Shown: positions 52,714-62,069, counted from the stretch's first letter. The stretch: 64,000 bases of DNA from an uncultured Marinifilum sp. (GCF_963677195.1 NZ_OY781918.1:1848923-1912922), one strand, 5' to 3'. Numbers and translations: made by a program. Notes: generated by a model not told the origin, from the letters alone.

Positions 52714-55700
52714 ATGAATAGTATTCGATATAATTATACTTCGATTTTAAAATTTATATTATTATTATTATTATTTAGCTTAATTATTGGTGGTTTATTG
52801 GCTTCGGCACAAGAGAAATACTCCATTACAGGAAAGGTAATAGTGGAACATGGAACTCTTGATAATACAATTATAAGTTTATTTAAAAATGCCGAGAAAC
52901 AGGGAAGCAAGGTAGTTGAAAGTAGCGGAAAATTTAGTTATGAATTAGATTTTGGAAACGATTATATTTTTGAATTTTCAAAAGAGGGTTTCGTTACAAA
53001 AAAAGTAAGTATATCTACATTTGTTCCCGATGATGTTTTAAGTAGAGATAGCCAATTTCCTCCTTTTAAATTTAAAATATCATTATTCCCAGCATATAAA
53101 GGTCTTGATTTATCCATTTTTGATCAGCCAATGGGTATAATTATGTATGATAAAGAACTAGATGATTTTGATTATGATCGTGATTATGATTCTCAAATTA
53201 GAGATGCAATACGCAAAGCAGAAGAGGAAGCTAGAAGGCGTGCCGCAGAACTTCAAGCCCAGCGATTAGCAAGAGAAAAAGCGTATAAAGAGGCAATTCA
53301 AAAGGGAGATATTAATTTTCGGGCTAAAAAATACGAAGAGGCTAAATTGGCCTATAATGAGGGACTTGCCATTAAAGCTGATGAGGAATATCCAAAATCT
53401 CAGATTGCAAAAATTGATGAGTTATTAATTGAAATGCAAGCAGAGCTAGAAGAAGCAGCGCGTTTAGCAGCCGAACAAAAAGCCTTAGAAGAAAAATATG
53501 CAGCCATTATTGCTTTAGCCGATTCTCAGTTCGAAGCAGCAGATTATAATACATCAAAAATAAGTTATACCAATGCTTTGAATATTATAGCAGGTGAGCC
53601 TTATCCAAAAATGCAAATCGCAAAAATTGATAAATTACTGGCCGAACAGGAAAAACAAGCAGAAGAAGCAGCACGTTTAGCAGCCGAGCAAAAAGCTTTG
53701 AATGAGAAATACGATGCATTAATAGCTAATGCCGATTCGCAATTCCAAGCTGCAGATTATATCGCATCTAAATCGAATTATAATAATGCTTTACAGTTAA
53801 AGGCAGAAGAGGCTTATCCTAAATCTCAAATTGCAAAAATTGATGATTTACTGGCCGAACAGGAAAAACAAGCAGAAGAAGCAGCACGTTTAGTAGCCGA
53901 ACAAAAAGCTCTAAATGCGAAGTACGATGCATTAATAGCTAATGCCGATTCGCAATTCCAAGCTGCAGATTATATTGCATCTAAATCGAATTATAATAAT
54001 GCTTTACAGTTAAAGGCAGAAGAGGCTTATCCTAAATCTCAAATCGCAAAAATTGATAAATTACTGGCCGAACAGGAAAAACAAGCAGCAGAAGCAGCAC
54101 GTTTAGCAGCCGATCAAAAAGCTTTGAATGAGAAATACGATGCATTAATAGCTAATGCCGATTCGCAATTCCAAGCTGCAGATTATATTGCATCTAAATC
54201 GAATTATAATAATGCTTTACAGTTAAAGGCAGAAGAGGCTTATCCTAAATCTCAAATCGCAAAAATTGATAAATTACTGGCCGAACAGGAAAAACAAGCA
54301 GAAGAAGCAGCACGTTTAGCAGCCGAGCAAAAAGCTTTGAATGAGAAATATGATGCATTAATAGCTAATGCCGATTCGCAATTCCAAGCTGCAGATTATA
54401 TCGCATCTAAATCGAATTATAATAATGCTTTACAGTTAAAGGCAGAAGAGGCTTATCCTAAATCTCAAATCGCAAAAATTGATAAATTATTGGCCGAGCA
54501 GGAAAAACAAGCAGAAGAAGCAGCACGTTTAGCAGCCGAGCAAAAAGCTTTAAATGAGAAGTACGATGCATTAATAGCTAATGCCGATTCGCAATTCCAA
54601 GCTGCAGACTATATCGCATCTAAATCGAATTATAATAAGGCTTTAAAGCTAAAAATTAATGAAGCTTATCCTAAATCACAAATTAAAAAAATTGATGAAT
54701 TACTATTAAAAATAGAGCAGGAAGCTAAAGAAAAGGCCAGATTGTTAGCTGAGCAAAAAAAACAGGAAACAGCAGCACGATTAGCTGCCGAGCAAAAATT
54801 GTTAGATGAAAAATATGCTGCGCTTATCGGTTTAGGCGATTCGCAATTCAATGCTGATGATTACAATGCAGCAAAATCATCGTATAAAAAGGCCTTAGCT
54901 TTAAAAGCTGATGAAGCTTATCCAAAATCGCAAATTACAAAAATTGATGATTTACTATTAAAAATAGAACAGGAAGCTAAAGAAAAAGCAAAATTATTGG
55001 CTCAACAAAAATTGAACGATGCTAAATACAACTCCTTAATTCAATCTGCCGATAAATATTTTAATAACGAGAGATGGCAGTCTGCAACAGAAGATTATAA
55101 AGGAGCTTTAGACTTAAAACCAAAAGAAGTTTATCCGAAAAATAAATTGGAAGAGATTAATGTAATTTTGGCCGAAATAGAGCGAAAGAATAAGGAAAAG
55201 CAAACTTTGAAATTTAAATATGCCGAGTTTATTAAAGAGGCTGATGATAGACTGGAGAATAAAGAATATTCCCTGTCAGTTTTAAAATATCAAGAAGCTT
55301 TAAATTTAAAGCCTAAAGAATCTTATCCAAAAAATCAGATTAAAAGAATTGAGGTTTTACTGGAAAGAGAAGCACTTGCCGAAAAAAAGAAAAAAGAATT
55401 AAATCAGAAATATGACAAGGAAATTGAATTAGCTGATAATTTCTTTAAAGGGGAGAAATATAGTGTAGCCAGATATCATTATAAAGCAGCCCTTAAAATT
55501 AAGCAAGAGGCCGAATATCCAAAAGAACAATTAGCAGAAATTATAGATCGACTTAAGGCATTAAAATTATCCGAACAAGTGGCTATAGAGGATAATCCTA
55601 CAAATTTTGACAATAAACTTTCTATAAAAAGAGAGCGTGAATATGCCAGTTTGGTTGCAAAAGGAGAGGAATCAATAAAAAAATCGGAGTATACCATTGC

Positions 55701-56148
55701 TAAAGTGATGTTTGAGAGAGCTCTTTATCTATTTGATCGCGACTATCCTAAAAAGAAAATAAAAGAAGTTGAGAAGTTAATTCGGGAAGGAAAGAATTCT
55801 GTTCTTACAAAAGAATATCGTCGATTAATCGTTCTTGCCGATAAAGAGTTGGGTGAGAAACAATATTCGGTTGCCAGATTTTATTATAAAAAAGCAATTC
55901 AATTAAATTCTTCCGAGAAATATCCAAAAACACAATTGGTTAAAATTGATGAATTGGTAAATTCGCAGAAGAATCAGAAAATTGATAATGAATATACAGA
56001 GCAGATTCATAAAGCGGATAATGCATTTAATAAAGGTAGTTTAACAATTGCTAAGTTTTATTATAAAAAAGCTTTAAGCTTGAAACCCAATGAAACATAT
56101 CCAAAAGAACAGTTAAAAATGATTCAATTAAAACAAAGCAAAAAGTAA
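52714..56148 (+). CDS. Large exported protein with 14 TPR-like repeats
   Basis: The 1144-residue product has a signal sequence or N-terminal anchor (about residues 13-34), a carboxypeptidase-regulatory-like beta domain (ITGKVIVEHGTLDNTIISLFKN), a short coil, and 14 units ending in YPKxQIxKIDxLL. Each unit resembles a TPR helix pair (A-x-F-x-x-x-x-Y-x-x-A-x-x-x-Y-x-x-AL). Units 3-6 and the first half of 7 are nearly identical, with long charged linkers such as AEQEKQAEEAARLAAEQKAL. It is probably periplasmic or outer-membrane facing, as in Bacteroidota proteins linked with envelope complexes. Function unknown. Confidence 0.8.
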   Translation: MNSIRYNYTSILKFILLLLLFSLIIGGLLASAQEKYSITGKVIVEHGTLDNTIISLFKNAEKQGSKVVESSGKFSYELDFGNDYIFEFSKEGFVTKKVSISTFVPDDVLSRDSQFPPFKFKISLFPAYKGLDLSIFDQPMGIIMYDKELDDFDYDRDYDSQIRDAIRKAEEEARRRAAELQAQRLAREKAYKEAIQKGDINFRAKKYEEAKLAYNEGLAIKADEEYPKSQIAKIDELLIEMQAELEEAARLAAEQKALEEKYAAIIALADSQFEAADYNTSKISYTNALNIIAGEPYPKMQIAKIDKLLAEQEKQAEEAARLAAEQKALNEKYDALIANADSQFQAADYIASKSNYNNALQLKAEEAYPKSQIAKIDDLLAEQEKQAEEAARLVAEQKALNAKYDALIANADSQFQAADYIASKSNYNNALQLKAEEAYPKSQIAKIDKLLAEQEKQAAEAARLAADQKALNEKYDALIANADSQFQAADYIASKSNYNNALQLKAEEAYPKSQIAKIDKLLAEQEKQAEEAARLAAEQKALNEKYDALIANADSQFQAADYIASKSNYNNALQLKAEEAYPKSQIAKIDKLLAEQEKQAEEAARLAAEQKALNEKYDALIANADSQFQAADYIASKSNYNKALKLKINEAYPKSQIKKIDELLLKIEQEAKEKARLLAEQKKQETAARLAAEQKLLDEKYAALIGLGDSQFNADDYNAAKSSYKKALALKADEAYPKSQITKIDDLLLKIEQEAKEKAKLLAQQKLNDAKYNSLIQSADKYFNNERWQSATEDYKGALDLKPKEVYPKNKLEEINVILAEIERKNKEKQTLKFKYAEFIKEADDRLENKEYSLSVLKYQEALNLKPKESYPKNQIKRIEVLLEREALAEKKKKELNQKYDKEIELADNFFKGEKYSVARYHYKAALKIKQEAEYPKEQLAEIIDRLKALKLSEQVAIEDNPTNFDNKLSIKREREYASLVAKGEESIKKSEYTIAKVMFERALYLFDRDYPKKKIKEVEKLIREGKNSVLTKEYRRLIVLADKELGEKQYSVARFYYKKAIQLNSSEKYPKTQLVKIDELVNSQKNQKIDNEYTEQIHKADNAFNKGSLTIAKFYYKKALSLKPNETYPKEQLKMIQLKQSKK
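53641..54650 (+). repeat. Tandem DNA repeats of 213 bp inside the TPR-like protein gene
   Basis: The start of the AEQEKQAEEAARLAAEQ-coding segment recurs at 53641, 53854, 54067, 54280 and 54493, each exactly 213 bp apart (71 codons). Four copies are close to identical in DNA, the fifth diverges from about 54640. Differences are single-base changes such as GCAGCC to GTAGCC. The exact in-frame period suggests recent expansion or gene conversion. Confidence 0.85.
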
Positions 56149-56182
56149 TTTTGCATTACATTCTCTATTAAAAATAAACTTT

Positions 56183-57415
56183 ATGGCATTAAATTACCTT
56201 TGGATATTCTTTTTTGTTGTTGCTTTTGTAGTAGGTCTTATTAAGCTGATCTTTTGGGGAGATATGGATGTATTTCCTAATATGGTTAATGCAACTTTTG
56301 AAATGGCCAAAACGGGTTTTGATATCTCTCTTGGATTAACAGGAGTTTTAACCCTCTGGCTTGGTATAATGAAAATTGGAGAACGTGGAGGAATTATTAA
56401 AGTTTTTTCTCGACTAATTGGGCCATTTTTTAATAAATTATTTCCCGAGATTCCTAAAGGGCATGATGCACATGGTTCAATTATGATGAATTTGGCGGCA
56501 AATATGCTTGGTTTGGATAATGCGGCAACACCACTTGGATTAAAAGCTATGAATCAGATGCAAGAGGTCAATAATCAAAAAGATGTGGCCTCTAATGCGC
56601 AAATCATGTTTTTGGTGTTGAATACGTCCGGACTTACAATCATACCTATTTCCATTATGGTTTATCGGGCTCAATTAGGTGCTGTAAATCCATCAGATAT
56701 ATTTATACCAATACTATTAGCGACCTATTTTTCTACCATTGCTGGATTAATAAGCGTTGCTGTTATGCAGAAAATAAAACTTTGGGATAAGGTTGTTTTG
56801 GCTTATCTGGGAGGTTTAACTGCTTTTATCATTGCAATTATTGCATATTTTTCATCTTTAGAAAAGGAGCAAATAACTACAGTATCTACCTTGGTTAGCA
56901 ATGTGTTCTTGTTCTCAATTATTATAGCTTTCATTCTTTTGGCAGTTCGCAAAAAAGTAAATGTATACGAAAGTTTTATCGATGGAGCAAAAGAAGGCTT
57001 TGCCATAGCAATTAAAATAATACCATATTTGGTTGCAATATTGGTTGCAATTGGGGTATTTAGAGCATCTGGAACAATGGATTTAATGATAGATGGTGCA
57101 CGCTGGATTTGTTTAGTCTTGGGAGTAGATCCTGATTTTGTAGAAGCTCTGCCTACAGCAATGATGAAACCTCTAAGTGGAAGTGGAGCCAGAGGAATGA
57201 TGGTAGATGCAATGCAAACTTATGGAGCGGATAGTTTTGTTGGAAAATTATCATCGACACTACAAGGAGCTACTGATACCACTTTTTATATTATTGCAGT
57301 TTATTTTGGTTCAGTAGGAATTAAAAATACCAGATACGCCGTTACTTGTGGTTTAATTGCCGATTTTGCAGGTATAGTTGCAGCCATAGCAATCGCTTAT
57401 CTTTTCTTTCATTAA
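56183..57415 (+). CDS. SpmA-SpmB fused gate-domain membrane protein
   Basis: The 410-residue product joins two gate (nucleoside-recognition) domains: the first, SpmA-like, includes GHDAHGSIMMNLAANMLGLDNAATPLGLKAM; the second, SpmB-like, starts near YESFIDGAKEGFAIAIKIIPYLVAIL and has LPTAMMKPLSGSGARGMMVDAM and STLQGATDTTFYIIAVYFGSVG. In Bacillus the separate SpmA and SpmB proteins act in spore dehydration; in non-sporulating Bacteroidota the fused protein is common with an unknown transport role. It starts 34 bp after the repeat-protein gene and may be co-transcribed. Confidence 0.9.
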   Translation: MALNYLWIFFFVVAFVVGLIKLIFWGDMDVFPNMVNATFEMAKTGFDISLGLTGVLTLWLGIMKIGERGGIIKVFSRLIGPFFNKLFPEIPKGHDAHGSIMMNLAANMLGLDNAATPLGLKAMNQMQEVNNQKDVASNAQIMFLVLNTSGLTIIPISIMVYRAQLGAVNPSDIFIPILLATYFSTIAGLISVAVMQKIKLWDKVVLAYLGGLTAFIIAIIAYFSSLEKEQITTVSTLVSNVFLFSIIIAFILLAVRKKVNVYESFIDGAKEGFAIAIKIIPYLVAILVAIGVFRASGTMDLMIDGARWICLVLGVDPDFVEALPTAMMKPLSGSGARGMMVDAMQTYGADSFVGKLSSTLQGATDTTFYIIAVYFGSVGIKNTRYAVTCGLIADFAGIVAAIAIAYLFFH

Positions 57416-57437
57416 ATAAGGATTTGACTTACCTTTG
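57407..57437 (+). promoter_or_regulatory. Promoter of the S4-domain gene
   Basis: TACCTTTG at 57430-57437 with TTTC at 57407-57410, 19 bases apart, fits the Bacteroidota pattern. The leader would be about 15 bases. It overlaps the end of the SpmA-SpmB gene. Confidence 0.5.
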
Positions 57438-57457
57438 CATTCCTTAAAAATACGGAT

Positions 57458-57664
57458 ATGATAAAGTTTAAAATTGAAACAGAATATATAGAGTTGATAA
57501 AATTGATAAAAGCAACTCATATTAGTGAAAGTGGAGCTCAGGCAAAAATTTTTGTCGAGGATGGTATAGTAATTAGAAATGGCGAAGTTGAAACCAGAAA
57601 AAGAGCAAAAATTCGTCCTGGTGATAAAATTGAAATTTTCGATGAGATAATCATTGTGGAATAA
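57458..57664 (+). CDS. S4-domain RNA-binding protein, YbcJ/YaaA type
   Basis: The 68-residue product is a single S4 domain: IELIKLIKATHISESGAQAKIFVEDGIVIRNGEVETRKRAKIRPGDKIEIFDE. The glycine-rich GAQAKIFVEDG and the final RKRAKIRPGDKIE are diagnostic of the short S4 (YbcJ/RlbA-like) family thought to bind structured RNA. Size and motif are standard. It follows the SpmA-SpmB gene with its own candidate promoter. Confidence 0.9.
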   Translation: MIKFKIETEYIELIKLIKATHISESGAQAKIFVEDGIVIRNGEVETRKRAKIRPGDKIEIFDEIIIVE

Positions 57665-57850
57665 TTCTCTATGCAGTTGTTTAGAGTTCTACTGGAATTT
57701 CGAGAGTGACTTATTGGTTTTCAGTGGCGAAGCTCAATTTTTTATTGCATAGCCGAAGTTACGTAATAAAAATTAGCTGATGCCAATGGAATCAAGATGT
57801 TGCTCGCAGTTTTTCAGGAGGAATTTAAATAACCTCTATATAAAAATAGA

Positions 57851-57886
57851 AAAAGCGCAAGTACCTTATAGTATTTGCGCTTTTTT
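57851..57886. terminator. Bidirectional terminator after the S4 gene
   Basis: A 14-bp stem (one G-T pair; core GCGCAAGTAC) and a 6-base loop with A and T runs. It is 186 bp after the S4 stop and 56 bp before the SRPBCC stop on the other strand. The intervening 57665-57850 holds no clear gene. Confidence 0.85.
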
Positions 57887-57941
57887 AGCAATACTAAATT
57901 GTAGTATGCTAAAAATCGATTCTATTATTTATAATATTGGT

Positions 57942-58325
57942 CTAATAAAACTCTAAAAAGTTTTTCATCGATGCTAAATAATACTCTTCCCAACCTTCAA
58001 CAATTTCCTCATAAGCATCATCCGGAATGTTAGTATGATTTAATTCAATTCTGGTATCTTTCCCCGATTTTTTAAGAAGAATAGTTACAATAGAGGGATG
58101 TTCAGTTTCTCCAAAGAACCATTCCTGTACCAATTTGTAATCTTTAACAACTTCAAGATTACAGCCGGTAATATCTCCTTCCCATAAAGAAAATATTGTG
58201 CCAACTTTGTCGTCCATTTCCGCCGGATAACCTGTCCATAGCTCTATCTGAAACGAATTGGTTAATGCATTAAAAACCTCTTCCTGGCTTGCGCTGATAT
58301 TATAATTAAAATTGAATTCTTTCAT
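57942..58325 (-). CDS. SRPBCC/START-like domain protein (AHSA1 type)
   Basis: From ATG at 58325 the product is 127 residues, starting MKEFNFNYNISASQEEVFNALTN, the usual start for small SRPBCC proteins. The ATG at 58352 would add nine residues (MELLILFYT) and would overlap a candidate -7 box at 58350-58357, so the later start is preferred. IELWTGYPAEMDDKVGTIFSLWEGDITGCNLEV and IVTILLKKSGKDTRIELNHTNIPDDAYEEIVEGWEEYY are typical of the AHSA1-like branch, which binds hydrophobic ligands or chaperones. Function is unknown. Confidence 0.85.
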   Translation of the reverse strand: MKEFNFNYNISASQEEVFNALTNSFQIELWTGYPAEMDDKVGTIFSLWEGDITGCNLEVVKDYKLVQEWFFGETEHPSIVTILLKKSGKDTRIELNHTNIPDDAYEEIVEGWEEYYLASMKNFLEFY

Positions 58326-58349
58326 AGTATAAAATAGGATTAACAGCTC

Positions 58350-58357
58350 CAAAATTA
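58350..58357 (-). promoter_or_regulatory. Candidate -7 box of the SRPBCC gene
   Basis: TAATTTTG on the minus strand matches TAnnTTTG. It supports the start at 58325 over 58352. No clear -33 element. Confidence 0.4.
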
Positions 58358-58496
58358 GTTCGAATTATTTAAAAATCGATCATTTTTTATTAGGGAAATA
58401 CAATTCTATATTAGAATTAAAATAACAACTGAAAAATTGTAATCTAGAGATTACAAAATAATTAATCTTAAATAAGTCTAAATAAGAATAATTTTT

Positions 58497-58504
58497 TATA
58501 TTTG
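58497..58504 (+). promoter_or_regulatory. -7 box of the E2-E1 operon
   Basis: TATATTTG is an exact TAnnTTTG match, predicting a leader of about 40 bases before the E2 start at 58551. No TTTG at the usual -33 position. Confidence 0.5.
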
Positions 58505-58550
58505 TATCGACACATTTAGATAAGAGTATAAATATTAAACCATAAGATAT

Positions 58551-59873
58551 ATGTCTAGCTTTGAAATCATAATGCCTAAATTAGGCGAAAGTGTACAAGA
58601 GGCTACTATCACGAAAATGCTCGTGAAGTTGAATGATCAAGTAGAAGAAGATGATATGCTTTTTGAGATTGCTACTGATAAAGTGGATTCTGAAATCCCT
58701 TGTCCGGTAGATGGAAAAGTAATTGAAATTCGATTTAATGAAGGTGATGTTGTTCCTGTTGGAGAGGTTGTTGCATTAATCGCTTTGGGCGATGTTGATG
58801 ATATTGAAGAACCAGCTGCAGAAACTACAAGTGCACCCGTTACCGAAAGTCCAATTGAAGAATCTGTTGGAAGTGTAAGTACTTCTGATATTCAATCAAG
58901 TTCGGGCCGTTTTTATTCTCCTTTAGTAAAAAGTATTGCTGCCAGCGAAAATATTTCTGTTCAGGAATTAGAATCAATTAGTGGAAACGGAATTGATGGA
59001 AGAGTGCAAAAACAAGATGTTCTTAATTTTTTGGCACAGAGAAATGGCTCAGCTGTTTCTGCTCCTAAAAAAGAAGTAGCAGCAAGTCCTGTATCAACAC
59101 CAGCGCCAACTTCTGCACCAACACCTGTTGCCGAAAAACCAAAAGTATCAATGTCAATTGGCGCACAAGATCAGATTGTAGAGATGGATCGCATGCGAAG
59201 AATAATTGCTGATCACATGGTAATGTCGAAACAGACTTCTCCACATGTAACTGCTATGGTCGAAGCTGATGTTACTGATATGGTAAACTGGAGAAATAAA
59301 GTAAAGGATGAATTCCTGAAAAAAGAGGGGACAAAAATTACTTTCATGCCAATTATTATCGAAGCAGTTTCGAAAGCACTTCGTGAATTTCCAGGTATCA
59401 ACGCATCGGTTGATGGATATAATGTTATTCTCAGAAAAAATATAAATGTTGGAGTTGCGGTTGCGCTTCCAAGCGGAAACTTGATTGTTCCGGTAATTAA
59501 AAATTCCGATCAGAAAAACCTAGTTGGTTTGGCTACTGATATGAATCGTTTGGCAAATGATGCTAGAAACAATAAATTAAATCCTGATGATATTTCTGGA
59601 GGCACGTTTACCATTTCTAATTTTGGATCTTTCAAAAATGTTATGGGTACGCCAATTATTAATCAACCACAGGTTGCAATATTGGCGGTCGGAACCATTG
59701 AAAAGAAACCTGCAGTAGTTGAAACTCCAGTGGGTGATGCAATCGTTGTTCGTCAGAAAATGTTCCTTTCTCTTTCATACGACCATAGAGTTGTTGATGG
59801 AGCTTTAGGTGGAGCTTTTTTAAGAAAAATTGCAGATTATTTGGAAGAATTTGATACTAACAGAGCGATTTAA
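58551..59873 (+). CDS. Dihydrolipoamide acyltransferase, E2 of a two-oxoacid dehydrogenase
   Basis: The 440-residue product has an N-terminal lipoyl domain with the lipoylated Lys44 (EIATDKVDSE), a Pro/Ala-rich linker, a peripheral subunit-binding domain (FYSPLVKSIAASENISVQELESISGNG), a second linker, and a catalytic core with the active His412 in HRVVDG and SGGTFTISNFGSF. This is a complete E2. The substrate is probably branched-chain 2-oxoacids or pyruvate; which cannot be told from motifs. It directly precedes the fused E1 gene by 3 bp. The E3 gene is not in this window. Confidence 0.95.
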   Translation: MSSFEIIMPKLGESVQEATITKMLVKLNDQVEEDDMLFEIATDKVDSEIPCPVDGKVIEIRFNEGDVVPVGEVVALIALGDVDDIEEPAAETTSAPVTESPIEESVGSVSTSDIQSSSGRFYSPLVKSIAASENISVQELESISGNGIDGRVQKQDVLNFLAQRNGSAVSAPKKEVAASPVSTPAPTSAPTPVAEKPKVSMSIGAQDQIVEMDRMRRIIADHMVMSKQTSPHVTAMVEADVTDMVNWRNKVKDEFLKKEGTKITFMPIIIEAVSKALREFPGINASVDGYNVILRKNINVGVAVALPSGNLIVPVIKNSDQKNLVGLATDMNRLANDARNNKLNPDDISGGTFTISNFGSFKNVMGTPIINQPQVAILAVGTIEKKPAVVETPVGDAIVVRQKMFLSLSYDHRVVDGALGGAFLRKIADYLEEFDTNRAI

Positions 59874-59876
59874 ATC

Positions 59877-61970
59877 ATGGAAACACTTACAATAAAATCC
59901 GTAGACAAAACAAACAAAACAAAAAAGATGACTGAAAGTAAAATATTTAGCATTAAAAAGACGTCAAAGGAATTACTGTCGAAGTGGTTTCACATGATGA
60001 CTTTGGGAAGAGCATTAGATGAAAAGGCTCCTAATTATCTAAAACAAGCAATGGGCTGGTCGTATCATGCTCCTTATGCAGGTCATGATGGTATTCAGCT
60101 TGCAATTGGACAGGTTTTCGATCGATCAACAGATCATTTATTCCCATATTACAGAGATATGCTTACTTCTATTTCGGCAGGATTAACTGCCGAGGAAATC
60201 ATATTTAATGGAATATCAAAAGATACTGATGTTGCAGGTGGTGGACGACACATGTCGAATCATTTTGCAAAACCAGAATGGAATATTCACAATGTATCTT
60301 CTTGTACGGGTAACCATACGCTTCATGCAGTTGGCTTAGGACGTGCAGTAAAAAAATACAATCATAAAGGTGTGGTGTTTAGTTCTCAGGGAGAATCTTC
60401 GGTATCTGAAGGATATGTATACGAGGCTATTAATGGAGCTACAAATGAGCAGCTTCCAGTAGTATTCGTATTCCAGGATAATGGATATGGAATTTCAGTT
60501 CCTAAGAAAGATCAGACAGCGAATAGAAAAGTTGCTGATAATTTCCGTGGAATGAAATACCTAAAAATCATTCACTGTAATGGAAAAGATGTTTTTGATT
60601 CGATGAATGCAATGACAGAAGCAAAGAAAATTGCTTTGGAAACTTCCACACCAGTAATCGTTCAGGCAAACTGTGTTAGAATGGGATCTCACTCGAATTC
60701 AGATAAGCATGAATTGTATCGTGATAACGCCGAATTAAACTACGTAACCGAATATGATCCATTGGCAAAGTTTCGCAGACTATTGGTTCGTTACAAGCGT
60801 TTTACCGAGGAGGAATTAGTAGCCATAGAGGCAGAAGTTAAGGTGGAAGTTAAAAAGGCTCATAAGGCTGGTTTAGCAGCTCCTCATCCAACTCCTGAAT
60901 CAATTCACGAATTTGTTATTCCAGAGCCTTATGTTTCTGAAAAATACCCAGAAGGATTACACAATTTTGATGGTAACAATAAGAAATTAATTGAAGGATT
61001 AAATGAGACATTAAAAGCAGAGTTCCGTCACAATCCAGATACTTTTATTTGGGGACAGGACATTGCTAATAAAGATAAAGGTGGAATTTTCAATGTTTCC
61101 AAAGGAATGCAACAAGAATTTGGTAAAGAGAGAGTATTTAATGCACCAATTGCCGAAGACTTTATCATGGGAACAGCAAACGGAATGAGCCGTTTCAACG
61201 ATAAAATTAGAATTGTTGTGGAAGGTGCAGAGTTTGCCGATTACTTTTGGCCAGCAATGGAGCAGTTTGTAGAAACTACTCACGAATATTGGAGAACCAA
61301 AGGTCAATATTCTCCAAATATTACCGTTCGTTTAGCTTCTGGTGGATATATTGGAGGTGGTCTATATCACTCACAAAATATCGAAGGTGCCTTGTCAACT
61401 TTCCCAGGCGTACGCATTGTTTATCCGTCCTATGCAGACGATGCAGCAGGTTTGTTACGTACCAGTATCCGATCAAAAGGTATGACCGTATTTATGGAGC
61501 CGAAGGCTTTGTATAACGATCCGAAAGCTTCGGCGGCAGTACCAGAAGATTTCGAAGTTCCTTTTGGAAAAGCAAGGGTACGTAGAGAAGGTGCAGACTT
61601 AACTATTGTAACTTATGGGAACACAACTCACATGTGTGTAGAAGTTGCTGATAAGTTGGCCGAAGATACAGGTAAGCAAGTTGAAGTAATTGATCTTCGC
61701 ACACTGGTACCGATGGATACAGATACAATTGTAAAATCTGTTGGTAAGACCAATAAAGTAATGATTGTGCATGAAGATAAAGTATTTTCAGGCTTTGGTG
61801 CTGAAATTTCAGCTACGATTACAGAGTTGGCTTTTAAAAAGTTAGATGCACCAGTAAAACGAATAGGTTCTGAATTTACACCTGTTGGTTTTAATCGTAT
61901 TTTAGAAAAAGCGGTGCTTCCCAATAACGATAAAATTTACGCAGCAGCTAAAGAGTTAATCGAGTATTAA
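59877..61970 (+). CDS. Two-oxoacid dehydrogenase E1, fused alpha and beta subunits
   Basis: The 697-residue product joins E1-alpha (about 40-340) and E1-beta (about 365-697) on one chain. The alpha half shows GHDGIQLAIG and QGESSVSEGYVYEAINGAT, the thiamine-diphosphate site with GES in place of the usual GDG, then FVFQDNGYGISVP. The beta half shows EDFIMGTANGMS, VEGAEFADYFWPAMEQFVE and the YPSYADDAAGLLRT region. Fusion of E1 alpha and beta occurs in Bacteroidota. A second ATG (MTESKIF, 59928) is a possible alternative start. It makes acyl-CoA with E2 and E3. Confidence 0.93.
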   Translation: METLTIKSVDKTNKTKKMTESKIFSIKKTSKELLSKWFHMMTLGRALDEKAPNYLKQAMGWSYHAPYAGHDGIQLAIGQVFDRSTDHLFPYYRDMLTSISAGLTAEEIIFNGISKDTDVAGGGRHMSNHFAKPEWNIHNVSSCTGNHTLHAVGLGRAVKKYNHKGVVFSSQGESSVSEGYVYEAINGATNEQLPVVFVFQDNGYGISVPKKDQTANRKVADNFRGMKYLKIIHCNGKDVFDSMNAMTEAKKIALETSTPVIVQANCVRMGSHSNSDKHELYRDNAELNYVTEYDPLAKFRRLLVRYKRFTEEELVAIEAEVKVEVKKAHKAGLAAPHPTPESIHEFVIPEPYVSEKYPEGLHNFDGNNKKLIEGLNETLKAEFRHNPDTFIWGQDIANKDKGGIFNVSKGMQQEFGKERVFNAPIAEDFIMGTANGMSRFNDKIRIVVEGAEFADYFWPAMEQFVETTHEYWRTKGQYSPNITVRLASGGYIGGGLYHSQNIEGALSTFPGVRIVYPSYADDAAGLLRTSIRSKGMTVFMEPKALYNDPKASAAVPEDFEVPFGKARVRREGADLTIVTYGNTTHMCVEVADKLAEDTGKQVEVIDLRTLVPMDTDTIVKSVGKTNKVMIVHEDKVFSGFGAEISATITELAFKKLDAPVKRIGSEFTPVGFNRILEKAVLPNNDKIYAAAKELIEY

Positions 61971-61974
61971 TATC

Positions 61975-62062
61975 AGATTAGGAGATATAAGTTATGAGAT
62001 TAGAGGCATTTAAAAAGGACTCAGTTTTTTCTCATATCTCAATTCTCACATCTCAAATCTAA
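61975..62062. repeat. Degenerate TCTCA-rich intergenic repeat
   Basis: The gap between the E1 and flavodoxin genes contains an imperfect inverted arrangement: a left arm with GATTAGGAGATATAAGT and a right arm of short TCTCA units spaced 6-8 bases apart (TCATATCTCAATTCTCACA). Such low-complexity repeats are frequent in related genomes, as far as I recall. Possible transcript-end structure or decayed mobile repeat. Confidence 0.35.
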
Positions 62063-62069
62063 AGATAAA

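Noticed and set aside
53641..54650. CRISPR-like array
   Set aside because: The 213-bp periodic units are in-frame protein repeats without short palindromic repeats and spacers.
57665..57850. Possible decayed gene between the S4 gene and the terminator
   Set aside because: All frames are broken by stops and no recognisable peptide was found.
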